NCBI GenBank assembly: GCA_964566055.1
Contig: CAZMHI010000021.1
Span: 1 to 64,000 of the forward strand
Source of the DNA: TMED23 sp964566055
GTDB lineage: Bacteria > Pseudomonadota > Alphaproteobacteria > Rhodospirillales > UBA2165
Direction of reading: 5' to 3'
Length of the DNA: 64,000 nt
The translations under genes were made by a program, and so were the position numbers. The notes under the pieces are model-generated. The model searched no databases, was not told the DNA's origin, and saw nothing but the letters and a program-made list of their open reading frames with translations. This document shows positions 51,228 to 59,771 of the stretch, piece by piece (positions within the stretch are counted from its first letter, which is position 1; every line of letters begins with the position of its first letter).

Positions 51228-54194
51228 ATGAAATTTTCTCTGATCCTCTGGGGGCTGAGCTGGCTTCTGAAAGTAACCGCTTGGCGCCACGCGTCGTTTA
51301 AAGCGCGTTTGAAAGAAAAAAACCTGATTGCTCAAATCAAAATTGCCGATGACAGCCAGGGCCGAATTTTTATCTTTAAAGACGGCAAGGTAAGTTCTAA
51401 AGCCGGTATCCACCCGGGGCCTGATATTTGTCTCGCTTTTAAATCGACAGAGATAGCCGTAGAGTTGCTGATGCCGCCGGTTGATTACCAGCAGCAGATT
51501 GATGCCCAGAAAGAATTTAATCTGACCATGACAGGCGATGATGCCGACGCCTATTGGTTTGCCCAGACCATCATGTTAACACAAAATATTGACTGGAAGT
51601 TTGGCATTGATTTGCCGGATGGCAGCAAGCGCTTCACCAGTAACACCAACGGCGGACCGATCTTTGTCTATGTCAAAGACGATAAAATAATCCGCATTAC
51701 GCCCATAGAATTTGATGACAGTGATCCCGGTACCTGGACGATTGAGGCGCGGGGTAAATCTTTTACGCCGCCCCGTCAAAGCTCACTGTCGCCCCATGGC
51801 CAGAACTGGAAGTCGATGGTCTATTCCCCGGATCGCCTTCTAACGCCTTTGAAACGCGTCGATTTTGATCCTAATGGTGACCGTAATATTCAAAATCGCG
51901 GCAAATCCGGCTATGAGCCGATCAGCTGGGATGAGGCTTTGGATATAGTCGCCAGCGAAATTCAACGCGTCAAACGTGACTACGGGCCTGGCGCTATGGC
52001 GTCTTCGCACGGCTCTCACCATACCTTCGGCAATGTCGGTTACTATCTCAGCGCCAATTTCCGCTTTATGAATTTGGTCGGCCATACGGAAATCCACCAT
52101 AATCCTGATAGCTGGGAAGGTTGGTATTGGGGCGGCTTGCATCATTGGGGTCACAGTCTCCGGGTTGGTATGTCGGAGAACTACGGCACCGTTGAAGACC
52201 TCATGAAACATTGCGAGATGATCGTCTTTTGGTCGAGCAACCCGGAAGCCACCAGCGGCAATTACGGCAGCCACGAAGGCTCGATCCGCCGGCAGTGGCT
52301 GAAAGACCTGGACGTTGATTTCGTCCATATTGATCCGTTCTATAACGACACGGCGCAAATGCTGGGTGGTAAATGGCTCGCTCCCAAACCGCAAACCGAT
52401 CCCGCCATGGCGCTGGCAATCGCTTATGTCTGGATCACCGAAGAGCTCTATGATCAGGATTATGTCGCCAAGCGCACGGAAGGCTTTGATAAGTGGCGGG
52501 CGTACGTTTTGGGTGAGGATGACGGTATCCCTAAAACGCCGGAATGGCAGTCAGGGGAGACCGGTATCGCCGCCAAAGAAGTGCGCGCTTTGGCCCGGGC
52601 TTGGGGCAACAAAAAAGTTTATCTATCCGCCGGTGGCGCCGGTAACGGCTATGGCGGCGCTTGCCGTAATGCCACCGGTATTCAATGGTCACGCATGATG
52701 ATCTGCCTAATGGCAATGCAGGGGATCGGTAAGCCCGGCGTTAATCTCGGTAATATGCAGCGCGCCACGCCGCTTGATCTGCATTTTTATTTTCCGGGCT
52801 ATGCCGATGGCGGTATCTCGGGCGATCTCACCGGCACAGCCTTAGCAGTGGCGCTCTATCAGCGCATGCCGCAATTGCCGACGATTAATACCTCGACGCA
52901 GAAAATCCCGCGCCTCCATATGCCGGAAGCCATTGCCGGTGAAACTGTCGAGGGTTATGCCTGGGACGGTAAAAGCATCGAAGGCCAATTCAATAAAGTT
53001 GTCTACCCGAAACAGGGCCAGGCACCGGTTAAGATGCTCTATAAATACGGCTCCTCCTTGTTCGGCACTATGAGCGACACCAACCGCTACGTTAAAATGT
53101 ACAACTCCGAAAATCTCGAATTTGTCGTCAATCAGTCAATCTGGATGGAGGGCGACACGTCCTTTGCCGATATTATTCTGCCGGCCTGCACCCATCTCGA
53201 GCGGACAGATATCAGCGAGTGGGCGGGTATCGGCGGCTACACTCATCATGGCCAGAACCAGCTTAATCACCGGGTGATCACCTTCCAGCACAAATGTATC
53301 GAGCCGTTGGGTGAGTCTAAATCCGACTACCAGATATTTCTGGAAATTGCGCAGCGTTTGGGCTTGGGGTTGTTGTTCTCGGAAGGTATGAGCGAATTGG
53401 ATTGGGCGCAACGCCAATTTAATGCCTCTGATCTACCCAAGCATATTTCCTGGAAACAGTTCATCAAGAAAGGTTATTTCGTGGTGCCGCCCTTGAAGGA
53501 AGAACTGCGCCCGCCGGTTTCGTTCCGCTGGTTTGCCGAAGGCAAAAAGAAAGACGTGCCCGAGCCGCACCCTTTGCCGGCCGATTACACCGAGGAGTTC
53601 CTCAAAGGCCTGCAAACCCAATCGGGCAAGATCGAGTTTGAGTGCAATTCCCTGAAACGCTATGACGCCGATGACCCTGAGCGCCCGCCTTTGCCGCGTT
53701 ATCAGCCGAGTTGGGAAGGGCCCACCGACCAAGAAAAGTTTGCCAAATATCCGCTGCTGATGCTGACGCCTCATGCGCGTTACAGCTATCACAGCCAGGG
53801 CGACGGCAAAGATACGTTTTTAAATGATATTGTCGATCACCGGGTTGAAATTGACGGCCGTTACTATTGGACGCTGCGCATCAACGACCAGGACGCCGCG
53901 GATCGCGGTATCAAGAAGTTTGATCTCATCAAAGCCTATAACGAGCGCGGTGCGGTCATTTGTGCGGCCTTTCCAACCAATCGACTGGGGCGGGGTGTGC
54001 TGCATGGCTATGAATCCTGCGCCATCTATGATCCACTGGGCGAACCTGGAAATTCGGTCGACCGCGGCGGTTGCCTCAATCAATTGACGCCTCGTCGTAT
54101 GCAGATCAAGCAATCCCATTCGATGGCGACGGCTGCGGCCCTGGTTGAGGTTGAACTTTGGGATGGTGGTACGGAGTTAATCGCCGCAGAGTAG
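51228..54194 (+). CDS. SCP2-like domain fused to molybdopterin oxidoreductase (transhydroxylase large-subunit-like)
   Basis: 988 residues. N-terminal domain (about 1-125) resembles an SCP2 sterol-carrier fold (LAFKSTEIAVELLMPPVDYQ). A bis-MGD molybdenum domain follows from about residue 140 with no Cys-rich Fe-S motif. Segments such as SHGSHHTFGNVGYYLSANFR, NPDSWEGWYWGGLHHWGHSL and MIVFWSSNPEATSGNYGSHE strongly recall the large subunit of pyrogallol-phloroglucinol transhydroxylase (Pelobacter). The C-terminal cofactor-binding domain is present (YPLLMLTPHARYSYHSQGDG). No Fe-S small subunit gene is adjacent. The gene is in the homogentisate operon (9-bp gap), so a hydroxylated aromatic substrate is possible. 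Confidence 0.85.
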   Translation: MKFSLILWGLSWLLKVTAWRHASFKARLKEKNLIAQIKIADDSQGRIFIFKDGKVSSKAGIHPGPDICLAFKSTEIAVELLMPPVDYQQQIDAQKEFNLTMTGDDADAYWFAQTIMLTQNIDWKFGIDLPDGSKRFTSNTNGGPIFVYVKDDKIIRITPIEFDDSDPGTWTIEARGKSFTPPRQSSLSPHGQNWKSMVYSPDRLLTPLKRVDFDPNGDRNIQNRGKSGYEPISWDEALDIVASEIQRVKRDYGPGAMASSHGSHHTFGNVGYYLSANFRFMNLVGHTEIHHNPDSWEGWYWGGLHHWGHSLRVGMSENYGTVEDLMKHCEMIVFWSSNPEATSGNYGSHEGSIRRQWLKDLDVDFVHIDPFYNDTAQMLGGKWLAPKPQTDPAMALAIAYVWITEELYDQDYVAKRTEGFDKWRAYVLGEDDGIPKTPEWQSGETGIAAKEVRALARAWGNKKVYLSAGGAGNGYGGACRNATGIQWSRMMICLMAMQGIGKPGVNLGNMQRATPLDLHFYFPGYADGGISGDLTGTALAVALYQRMPQLPTINTSTQKIPRLHMPEAIAGETVEGYAWDGKSIEGQFNKVVYPKQGQAPVKMLYKYGSSLFGTMSDTNRYVKMYNSENLEFVVNQSIWMEGDTSFADIILPACTHLERTDISEWAGIGGYTHHGQNQLNHRVITFQHKCIEPLGESKSDYQIFLEIAQRLGLGLLFSEGMSELDWAQRQFNASDLPKHISWKQFIKKGYFVVPPLKEELRPPVSFRWFAEGKKKDVPEPHPLPADYTEEFLKGLQTQSGKIEFECNSLKRYDADDPERPPLPRYQPSWEGPTDQEKFAKYPLLMLTPHARYSYHSQGDGKDTFLNDIVDHRVEIDGRYYWTLRINDQDAADRGIKKFDLIKAYNERGAVICAAFPTNRLGRGVLHGYESCAIYDPLGEPGNSVDRGGCLNQLTPRRMQIKQSHSMATAAALVEVELWDGGTELIAAE

Positions 54195-54205
54195 GGAGCG
54201 AATCA

Positions 54206-55432
54206 ATGAGTGATAAGCAGCAAGCCTTGAGCTTCGATATCCAACAAATTGATCAAGCTTTTTTGGATGATCCGTTTCCGATTTACAAACTGCTGCGCGA
54301 AAATGACCCGGTACACTTAAATCCGGACGGCTCCTACTTTCTGACCCGTTACGATGATGTGGTACAATCTTTTCGCCATCCGGCCATGAGCTCGGACAAA
54401 ACAGTGGATTTTAAGCCAAAGTTTGGCGATGGCCCGCTTTATGTCCATCACACCACCAGTCTGGTTTTTAATGATCCGCCAATCCACACCCGAGTACGTA
54501 AATTACTCTCCGAAGCCTTCACGCCGCGCAAACTGGCTGAATTGGAACCGGTCATTGAAGGCATCATTGACCGCTTGCTGGATCGCTTGGCGGATCAGGG
54601 CGAATTTGATGTGGTTAATGATTATGCGCTGGCTTTACCGACGGAAATTATTGCCGATATGCTGGGCGTGCCCGAAGAGCATCGTCACAAGCTGCACAAT
54701 TATTCAAACTTGATTTTGGGTGCGCTTGATCCGGTGGTCTCACCGGAAAAAATCGCCGAAGGTCATGCCGCCGTCGAAGAGTTCGGCGCGCTTCTGGAAG
54801 AGCTTATCGCGGAGCGACGCCAAACACCGGACGGCGCTGAAATGGGTGAAGTGCTGGCCTCACTTATTTTTGGCGAAGTGGATGGCGATAAATTAAGCCC
54901 GGTTGAGCTGGTGCAAAATTGTATTTTCTTACTTAACGCCGGACATGAAACAACAGCAAATCTGGTTGGCAATGGCATCAGTATTCTGCTGGATTACCCT
55001 GATCAAATGCAGCGCCTGCGCGATGATCCAGACCTGATCAAGCCGGCAGTCGAAGAATTTTTGCGTTTTCAATCCCCCTTGCAGATCGGCAATCGCAAAG
55101 CCACGGAGGACGTCGAATTTGGCCCGGAAGGCAACCGCATCACAATCCCAAAAGGCTCCTTTATCCACACCAGTATTGGCGCCGCCAACCGTGATCCTGA
55201 GCAGTTCGAAAAACCGGAAGAGGTGGATATTGGCCGCCGCCCCAATCCGCAGCTCGCCTTTGGCATCGGTAAGCATATCTGTATGGGGAATACGTTGGGC
55301 CGTATTGAAGGCCATGTGGCGGTCGGTAAATTTGTCGCCCGATTCCCCAAACTCCGGGCAGCAGGAGAAAAGCGTTATCATGGCCGCGCGCGCTTTCGCG
55401 GTCTTGATGTCTTGCCGGTAGCGGTGACCTAG
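54206..55432 (+). CDS. Cytochrome P450
   Basis: 408 residues from the ATG at 54206 (GGGAGCG ribosome site). I-helix oxygen-binding LLNAGHETTANL (about 243-253), ExxR in EEFLRF (284-287) and the heme loop FGIGKHICMGNTLG with Cys359. Soluble bacterial class I type, needing an external ferredoxin and reductase, which are not in the window. It follows the SCP2-molybdoenzyme gene by 11 bases, suggesting a joint role in oxidative modification of an aromatic or lipophilic compound. Confidence 0.96.
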   Translation: MSDKQQALSFDIQQIDQAFLDDPFPIYKLLRENDPVHLNPDGSYFLTRYDDVVQSFRHPAMSSDKTVDFKPKFGDGPLYVHHTTSLVFNDPPIHTRVRKLLSEAFTPRKLAELEPVIEGIIDRLLDRLADQGEFDVVNDYALALPTEIIADMLGVPEEHRHKLHNYSNLILGALDPVVSPEKIAEGHAAVEEFGALLEELIAERRQTPDGAEMGEVLASLIFGEVDGDKLSPVELVQNCIFLLNAGHETTANLVGNGISILLDYPDQMQRLRDDPDLIKPAVEEFLRFQSPLQIGNRKATEDVEFGPEGNRITIPKGSFIHTSIGAANRDPEQFEKPEEVDIGRRPNPQLAFGIGKHICMGNTLGRIEGHVAVGKFVARFPKLRAAGEKRYHGRARFRGLDVLPVAVT

Positions 55433-55447
55433 CGTATTCCATCCTCT

Positions 55448-56191
55448 ATGTTTGAGTACTTCTCTGACCTCTTGACCCTCCAATTCGCCTATGTGGTGGG
55501 AATAATCGTTTTGGGCGGTCTCCTCCACGGTTATACCGGTTGGGGTGGAGGTCTAGTGATGATGCCCTTGTTGACGCTGTTTTATACGCCTGCTGAGGCT
55601 TTGATGATTGCCGCCATAGGGGGGCTGTTGTTGTCGGCAAGGATGTGTCCGGCGGCAGCTCGGATCGCTAATTGGCGGGAGATGCGCCCGCTATATTTGG
55701 TTTTGCTGGTAATGACCCCGTTGGGCGGTTTTTTTCTGCTGATATTAGATCCCAGTCTGGTGCGCAAAATAATTGGCGTCATTATTATTGGAGCCTCACT
55801 ACTGATTATGAGCGGCTGGCAATACCGTGGAAAACGCGGTGTTACTGGTGCCGCACTATTTGGCAGCATATCCGGTCTGATCAATGGATTTGCCGGGGTC
55901 GGCGGGCCAATTTTTGTGATCTATATCCTTGCCCATCCCGACGAAACGCGCGTACAGCGGGCTAATATTGTGCTAGCGGCAGCGCTGCAAATTTTTCTTA
56001 TCGTCGTCACGTTGGCCGCTACGGGTGCCGTCGGCTTGGATATAATTTTATTGGGACTCATCCTCGCACCGGTGCAAATATTGAGCGGTATGATGGGCAG
56101 TCGAATTTTTACTCTGGCGCCACAGGAAATGTATAAAAAATTTACGTTGGTCGCCATTGTTGTCCTTGGCGCTTCGGTTGTAATTTTTTAG
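55448..56191 (+). CDS. TauE/SafE-family membrane transporter
   Basis: 247 residues, about eight TM helices, family signature regions GGLLHGYTGWGGGLVMMPLL near the start and ISGLINGFAGVGGPIFVIYI in the second half. TauE/SafE proteins export sulfite or organosulfonate-derived anions; substrate unproven here. It is 15 bases after the P450 gene. Confidence 0.92.
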   Translation: MFEYFSDLLTLQFAYVVGIIVLGGLLHGYTGWGGGLVMMPLLTLFYTPAEALMIAAIGGLLLSARMCPAAARIANWREMRPLYLVLLVMTPLGGFFLLILDPSLVRKIIGVIIIGASLLIMSGWQYRGKRGVTGAALFGSISGLINGFAGVGGPIFVIYILAHPDETRVQRANIVLAAALQIFLIVVTLAATGAVGLDIILLGLILAPVQILSGMMGSRIFTLAPQEMYKKFTLVAIVVLGASVVIF

Positions 56192-56193
56192 CG

Positions 56194-57033
56194 CTATTCG
56201 GGATCAAAAAAAGCGAGCGTTCGGATCTCAATGCTTTCGCGGGGCGGCGCGCCTTCGGGCGTCATCGGATCGTCAAAGGATGTATGGGCTGAAAAACGGG
56301 AGCGTCCATCCTGGGCCGAATCATACACTTTAAAGACAATGGCTTCGTTCCGTTGCATTTCCGGAAAATAAAACCATTGGTGATTTTCATTGTAACTGAC
56401 CTGATAGGTCTGACCGACGCGATCAGGGTAGCGGCGCTCGGCAATAATAAAATCTTCAAACGGCAAGCTGCGGGAATCGCAAAATGCCAGGGGATTGGTT
56501 AACAACACGTCCTGGATCGGCCGCCAGACTTGGAGGACAGCAAAACGATTTTCTAAAAGTCCTTCGGCTTCCTCCGGCAGGATATCGCGTACCCGCTGGG
56601 GTCCAGACCATTCGGTATAGTCGTTGTGGACGCGTAAGACCGGCTCACGCAGAAGATTCTCAGCGCGTTTGTCTTCATCCCCCAGCCGCACCGTATGGTC
56701 AAAAATCACCACCCGTGAGGCGCCTGACTGCTTTTTGATCAGTTCCTCCATTTCCGGGTAATAGGTCGCTTTGATCTCCTCGGCATCAAGGAAATCTTTC
56801 ATTGCCGTATTGTGCTCAACCAGCTCAAAGCCATGCACCTCGAGATTAAAAGGCTTATCCCAACTGCGGCCATTGTGGATCGGCACGACATGATCATCGA
56901 AATTACCGCTATAGGTCGGCAGCTTTGTGGTCGCATCCTTGGTTTCATTAACCGGCATGGTGCCATCGTCAACGCAATAGGTTAGCGTTGCTTCAACCGA
57001 AGCCGGATAGTGCTCAGGCGTAATTTTGTTCAT
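56194..57033 (-). CDS. CmcJ/NvfI-family (AsaB-like) oxygenase
   Basis: 279 residues. Family segments: VVIFDHTVRLGDEDKRAENL, VHNDYTEWSGPQRVRDILPE (His-Asp ligand region), LQVWRPIQDVLLTNPLAFCD and RYPDRVGQTYQVSYNENHQW. Members are Fe(II)/2-oxoglutarate-related hydroxylases or desaturases of secondary metabolism (cephamycin CmcJ, gibberellin desaturase). It ends 2 bases from the convergent TauE stop. Substrate unknown. Confidence 0.88.
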   Translation of the reverse strand: MNKITPEHYPASVEATLTYCVDDGTMPVNETKDATTKLPTYSGNFDDHVVPIHNGRSWDKPFNLEVHGFELVEHNTAMKDFLDAEEIKATYYPEMEELIKKQSGASRVVIFDHTVRLGDEDKRAENLLREPVLRVHNDYTEWSGPQRVRDILPEEAEGLLENRFAVLQVWRPIQDVLLTNPLAFCDSRSLPFEDFIIAERRYPDRVGQTYQVSYNENHQWFYFPEMQRNEAIVFKVYDSAQDGRSRFSAHTSFDDPMTPEGAPPRESIEIRTLAFFDPE

Positions 57034-57099
57034 TGTTGATCCTCGATGTTCCCGATTTATTATTAAATTATATTTAGCCCGCTAAGTCGCTTGGCGCAA

Positions 57100-57924
57100 C
57101 TAAGAGCATATTTCCCGGTTGGTAAATACTGCGGCATCGTACACCGCACCTTTCTCGCGCATTTGATCGAGAATAAGCTGGCGGCCATCCGCCGCCAAAG
57201 CGCCGTCTTTTTCAACATAGACATAATCATAGCCGGACAGGCAGTCGAGCAGGGCGCCGCTCCGGCTCATTTGCAGATAAGCGTTGGTTGTGGCTGAGTC
57301 TGACGGGCTGATGTTAAAAGGGTGAAAAGAAATATGCAGGCTCGGCGCGTGGGTTTTTAAAATGTCGGCGATATGCGGGATTAAATCATATTCGCCGCCT
57401 TCGATATCGATTTTGATCAAGGAGACCTGCGACATATCGAGGTTCTCCAAGAAGCGGCGGCCATCGGTCAGCTTGATGTCAGCGCATTTCTCTTGATCGA
57501 CCGTGTTTTTATAGCCGAACCGGGAGACCAGGCTCGATCCACTGTCACCAGGAGAATTATTGTAAAGCGCAGCCTCACCGTCATAAGTGCCAAGACCGCC
57601 CTCAACTAGCTCTACGTTATCGGCGAGATCGGGATTGGCGGCGAGATTTTTTTTAAGAATTGCCAAGGCGGTTGGATCGGGCTCGAAGGCGATCACCCGG
57701 GCCGCTTTGGTGGCACCATAGAGCACGGTGCCGCCGATCCAGGCGCCGACATCAATGTAGGTTGAGCCTTCATCAACCAGCAGGTCGATGGCCTGAAAGG
57801 TCGCCGGCTCCCACCTGCCGCTGTCGACGAGATCCCAGTATTTTGTATTGTTACCCGGCTCAATGGCAATGGAGGTGCCATTGATGGTTACTGGCCGGGT
57901 TTCTTCTGATGCAATCGTCGCCAT
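57100..57924 (-). CDS. FkbM-family SAM-dependent methyltransferase
   Basis: 274 residues. The SAM-binding motif is YIDVGAWIGGTVLYGATKAA, followed by RVIAFEPDPTALAILKKNLA and LIKIDIEGGEYDLIPHIADI. FkbM proteins O-methylate sugars or polyketides; the target here is unknown. It is upstream of the CmcJ-like gene on the same strand with a 66-bp gap, so they could be one operon. Confidence 0.88.
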   Translation of the reverse strand: MATIASEETRPVTINGTSIAIEPGNNTKYWDLVDSGRWEPATFQAIDLLVDEGSTYIDVGAWIGGTVLYGATKAARVIAFEPDPTALAILKKNLAANPDLADNVELVEGGLGTYDGEAALYNNSPGDSGSSLVSRFGYKNTVDQEKCADIKLTDGRRFLENLDMSQVSLIKIDIEGGEYDLIPHIADILKTHAPSLHISFHPFNISPSDSATTNAYLQMSRSGALLDCLSGYDYVYVEKDGALAADGRQLILDQMREKGAVYDAAVFTNREICS

Positions 57925-58122
57925 TTTTTACCAAAGTATAGGTTTTGGTGATCAGGATTTAAGCGTAATAAATATTACCATTACACTCATGAGTATCCGA
58001 ATAAAAAGATTATGAAAACCAAATTGTTAGGAAGTTGAGGCCAACCTCACACTAGCTTCACAGAGCGACAATTTTACTTGAATTGATAAAAACCCCAGAG
58101 TACAACGGGCCTCCAACATCGC

Positions 58123-58212
58123 GGAGAGGTGGCCGAGTGGCTGAAGGCGCTCCCCTGCTAAGGGAGTAAGGGGGAAACCCCTTCGAGGGTTCGAATCCCT
58201 CTCTCTCCGCCA
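58123..58212 (+). tRNA. tRNA-Ser (GCT anticodon)
   Basis: Complete class II tRNA with a long variable arm (GTAAGGGGGAAACCCCTTC). Acceptor GGAGAGG pairs with TCTCTCC, the anticodon loop CTGCTAA gives anticodon GCT (reads AGC/AGU), the T-arm is GAGGGTTCGAATCCCTC, and CCA is encoded at the 3' end. A run of T follows. Confidence 0.97.
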
Positions 58213-58221
58213 TTTTTTTAG

Positions 58222-58248
58222 TTAATTTGGTGACAGTCACCTAATTAA
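58222..58248. repeat. 27-bp near-perfect palindrome (GGTGAC-A-GTCACC core)
   Basis: TTAATTTGGTGAC and GTCACCTAATTAA pair around a single A with one mismatch. It lies between the tRNA gene and the DUF188 gene and covers the DUF188 stop codon, so it may act as that gene's terminator. Core resembles the GGGGACA/TGTCCCC elements. Confidence 0.7.
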
Positions 58249-58683
58249 TTTTTGCACAACGACTTCCAAGGCGTTAAGAAACTCAGAGCGGTCGCGTTTG
58301 GAAAAAGGCCGGGGACCGCCGGTAATCTCACCGGATTCGCGCAAACCCTGCATCAGTTCCCGGGTTGCCAAAGCCATACCGATAGAGTTTTCGGTAAAAG
58401 CCTCGCCATTGGGTTTAAGCGCCTGGGCACCTTGCTCCAGACACCGCGCTGCCAGTGGGATGTCATTGGTGATGGCAATATCGCCGTCACTGATATTTTC
58501 GGCGATCCAGTCATCCGCCGCGTCTGCGCCTTGCTCGACAATTACCAATTCGACTAAAGGCGACGGGTAGGGCCGAATGCCGCCATCACTGACCATGTAA
58601 GTTTTAAGCTCGTGCCGGTTCGCCACTTTGATCACTTCATCTTTGACCGGGCAGGCGTCGGCATCGACATATATTTCTGGCAA
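58237..58683 (-). CDS. yaiI: YaiI/YqxD-family (DUF188, UPF0178) protein
   Basis: 148 residues, PIN-like fold. Start EIYVDADACPVKDEVIKVAN is the family signature, and DDWIAENISDGDIAITNDIP carries further conserved acids. Proposed nuclease-like function but not established. No operon partner. Confidence 0.95.
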   Translation of the reverse strand: MPEIYVDADACPVKDEVIKVANRHELKTYMVSDGGIRPYPSPLVELVIVEQGADAADDWIAENISDGDIAITNDIPLAARCLEQGAQALKPNGEAFTENSIGMALATRELMQGLRESGEITGGPRPFSKRDRSEFLNALEVVVQKLIR

Positions 58684-58739
58684 GGTTGCCTCTTATATTG
58701 TTTAACGAGTTTGAATATTGAGAATTAAAGACATCGAAT

Positions 58740-59105
58740 ATGACTGAATACAACTTTTACGCCGGTTATTTACGTTTCGCCGCCGATAAAACCGAACGTG
58801 ATACGCCCGAGATTGAAGCCATGATGACCGAACTTGTCCGGATTGCGGATGTTTTAGAGCACAATAACAGTTTTAAAGTCGAGGCCAGTAATTTGCGGAT
58901 AGCGGCGCGGGCACTGGCTGGTGTGGCCGGCTTTCTGCAACAACAAATTTTGCCGGAAGTCGTGGCAGCTGAAAATAAATTCGGTGAAGTGCAAATCCGC
59001 TGGGTTATCGATACTTCGATGAGTGTTATGGCCAATTTAATGGCTCATGCCGAGACGAGCAAAGACAGCGAAGACTATGAGGTTGTTTTGCCGCCAGCCC
59101 CATAG
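58740..59105 (+). CDS. Hypothetical helical protein, 121 aa
   Basis: No family recognised. Mostly amphipathic helices (IEAMMTELVRIADVLEHNNS, SNLRIAARALAGVAGFLQQQ, VIDTSMSVMANLMAHAETSK), with no signal peptide or TM. Acidic ends. Divergent from the DUF188 gene. Confidence 0.7.
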   Translation: MTEYNFYAGYLRFAADKTERDTPEIEAMMTELVRIADVLEHNNSFKVEASNLRIAARALAGVAGFLQQQILPEVVAAENKFGEVQIRWVIDTSMSVMANLMAHAETSKDSEDYEVVLPPAP

Positions 59106-59197
59106 CTGCTTCCAACAGAGCCTCACCTTTCAGGCGAGTTTCCATTTACAATAAACTGGGTAGTAAAAATTATCTGAAATAAGACTTGCCTTTATAT

Positions 59198-59233
59198 CTT
59201 AATATCTATATATACGGATATATGGATATTAAG
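59198..59233. promoter_or_regulatory. ArsR-type operator candidate (CTTAATATC-N18-GATATTAAG)
   Basis: Perfect 9-bp inverted arms with an inner AT-rich dyad (TATATATACGGATATATG). It overlaps the probable start of the ArsR gene, so it would give autorepression. Similar long AT-rich palindromes are known for BigR/SqrR-type sulfide-sensing ArsR proteins (established knowledge). Confidence 0.7.
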
Positions 59234-59536
59234 ACAATGGAAAAGACAGCGGGAGAAGTGAGCGACCTACTAAGGGTTCTTGCCAATGAGCGTCGATTGT
59301 TGATTCTTTGCCAGCTGGTTGCAGGCGAGATGTCAGTTGGTGAGATCGCAAAAAATCTCGGTTTACGGGATGCGACAACATCTCAACAGCTGTCTTTGTT
59401 ACGTAAAGATGGCTTGGTTTCGACCCGTCGGGAAGCCCAAACAATTTTCTATTCTCTGATCCGTGAAGACGTGCGCCAGCTGATGGAATTCCTTTATCTG
59501 CAGTTCTGCGAAAACCCTAACGCCTTAAACCAGTAA
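59222..59536 (+). CDS. ArsR-family winged-helix repressor (BigR/SqrR-like by context)
   Basis: 104 residues from ATG at 59222; a second ATG at 59237 would give 99. HTH helices LLRVLANERRLLILCQLVAG, SVGEIAKNLGLRDATTSQQL and wing LVSTRREAQTIFYSLIRED. Two Cys (LILCQL and LQFCENP) occupy the positions of the redox dithiol in BigR/SqrR rather than metal sites. First gene of the ArsR-DUF2892-HlyD-RND set. Confidence 0.88.
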   Translation: MDIKTMEKTAGEVSDLLRVLANERRLLILCQLVAGEMSVGEIAKNLGLRDATTSQQLSLLRKDGLVSTRREAQTIFYSLIREDVRQLMEFLYLQFCENPNALNQ

Positions 59537-59566
59537 ATAGAAATACCTCAAACCAGGAGAATTATA

Positions 59567-59770
59567 ATGAGTATGGATCGTCTGATTTTGGCAATTGCCG
59601 GCAGTTTCATAATCGCCAGTGTTGCCCTTTCGCATTTTCATAGCCCGTATTGGCTATTTTTTACCATTTTTGTCGGCGCCAATTTACTTCAGGCGAGTTT
59701 CAGCAAATGGTGCCCTATGGTGACATTTTTGCGAAAAGCCGGCGTTAAAAAAGGGCTGGCGTTCGACTAG
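59567..59770 (+). CDS. DUF2892-like small membrane protein
   Basis: 67 residues, two TM helices (LILAIAGSFIIASVALSHFH and YWLFFTIFVGANLLQASFSK) followed by WCPMVTFLRKAG, the Cys-Pro motif typical of the YgaP C-terminal membrane domain (DUF2892). YgaP-type proteins accompany rhodanese and sulfur detoxification genes. It begins 30 bases after the ArsR gene. Confidence 0.85.
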   Translation: MSMDRLILAIAGSFIIASVALSHFHSPYWLFFTIFVGANLLQASFSKWCPMVTFLRKAGVKKGLAFD

Positions 59771-59771
59771 C

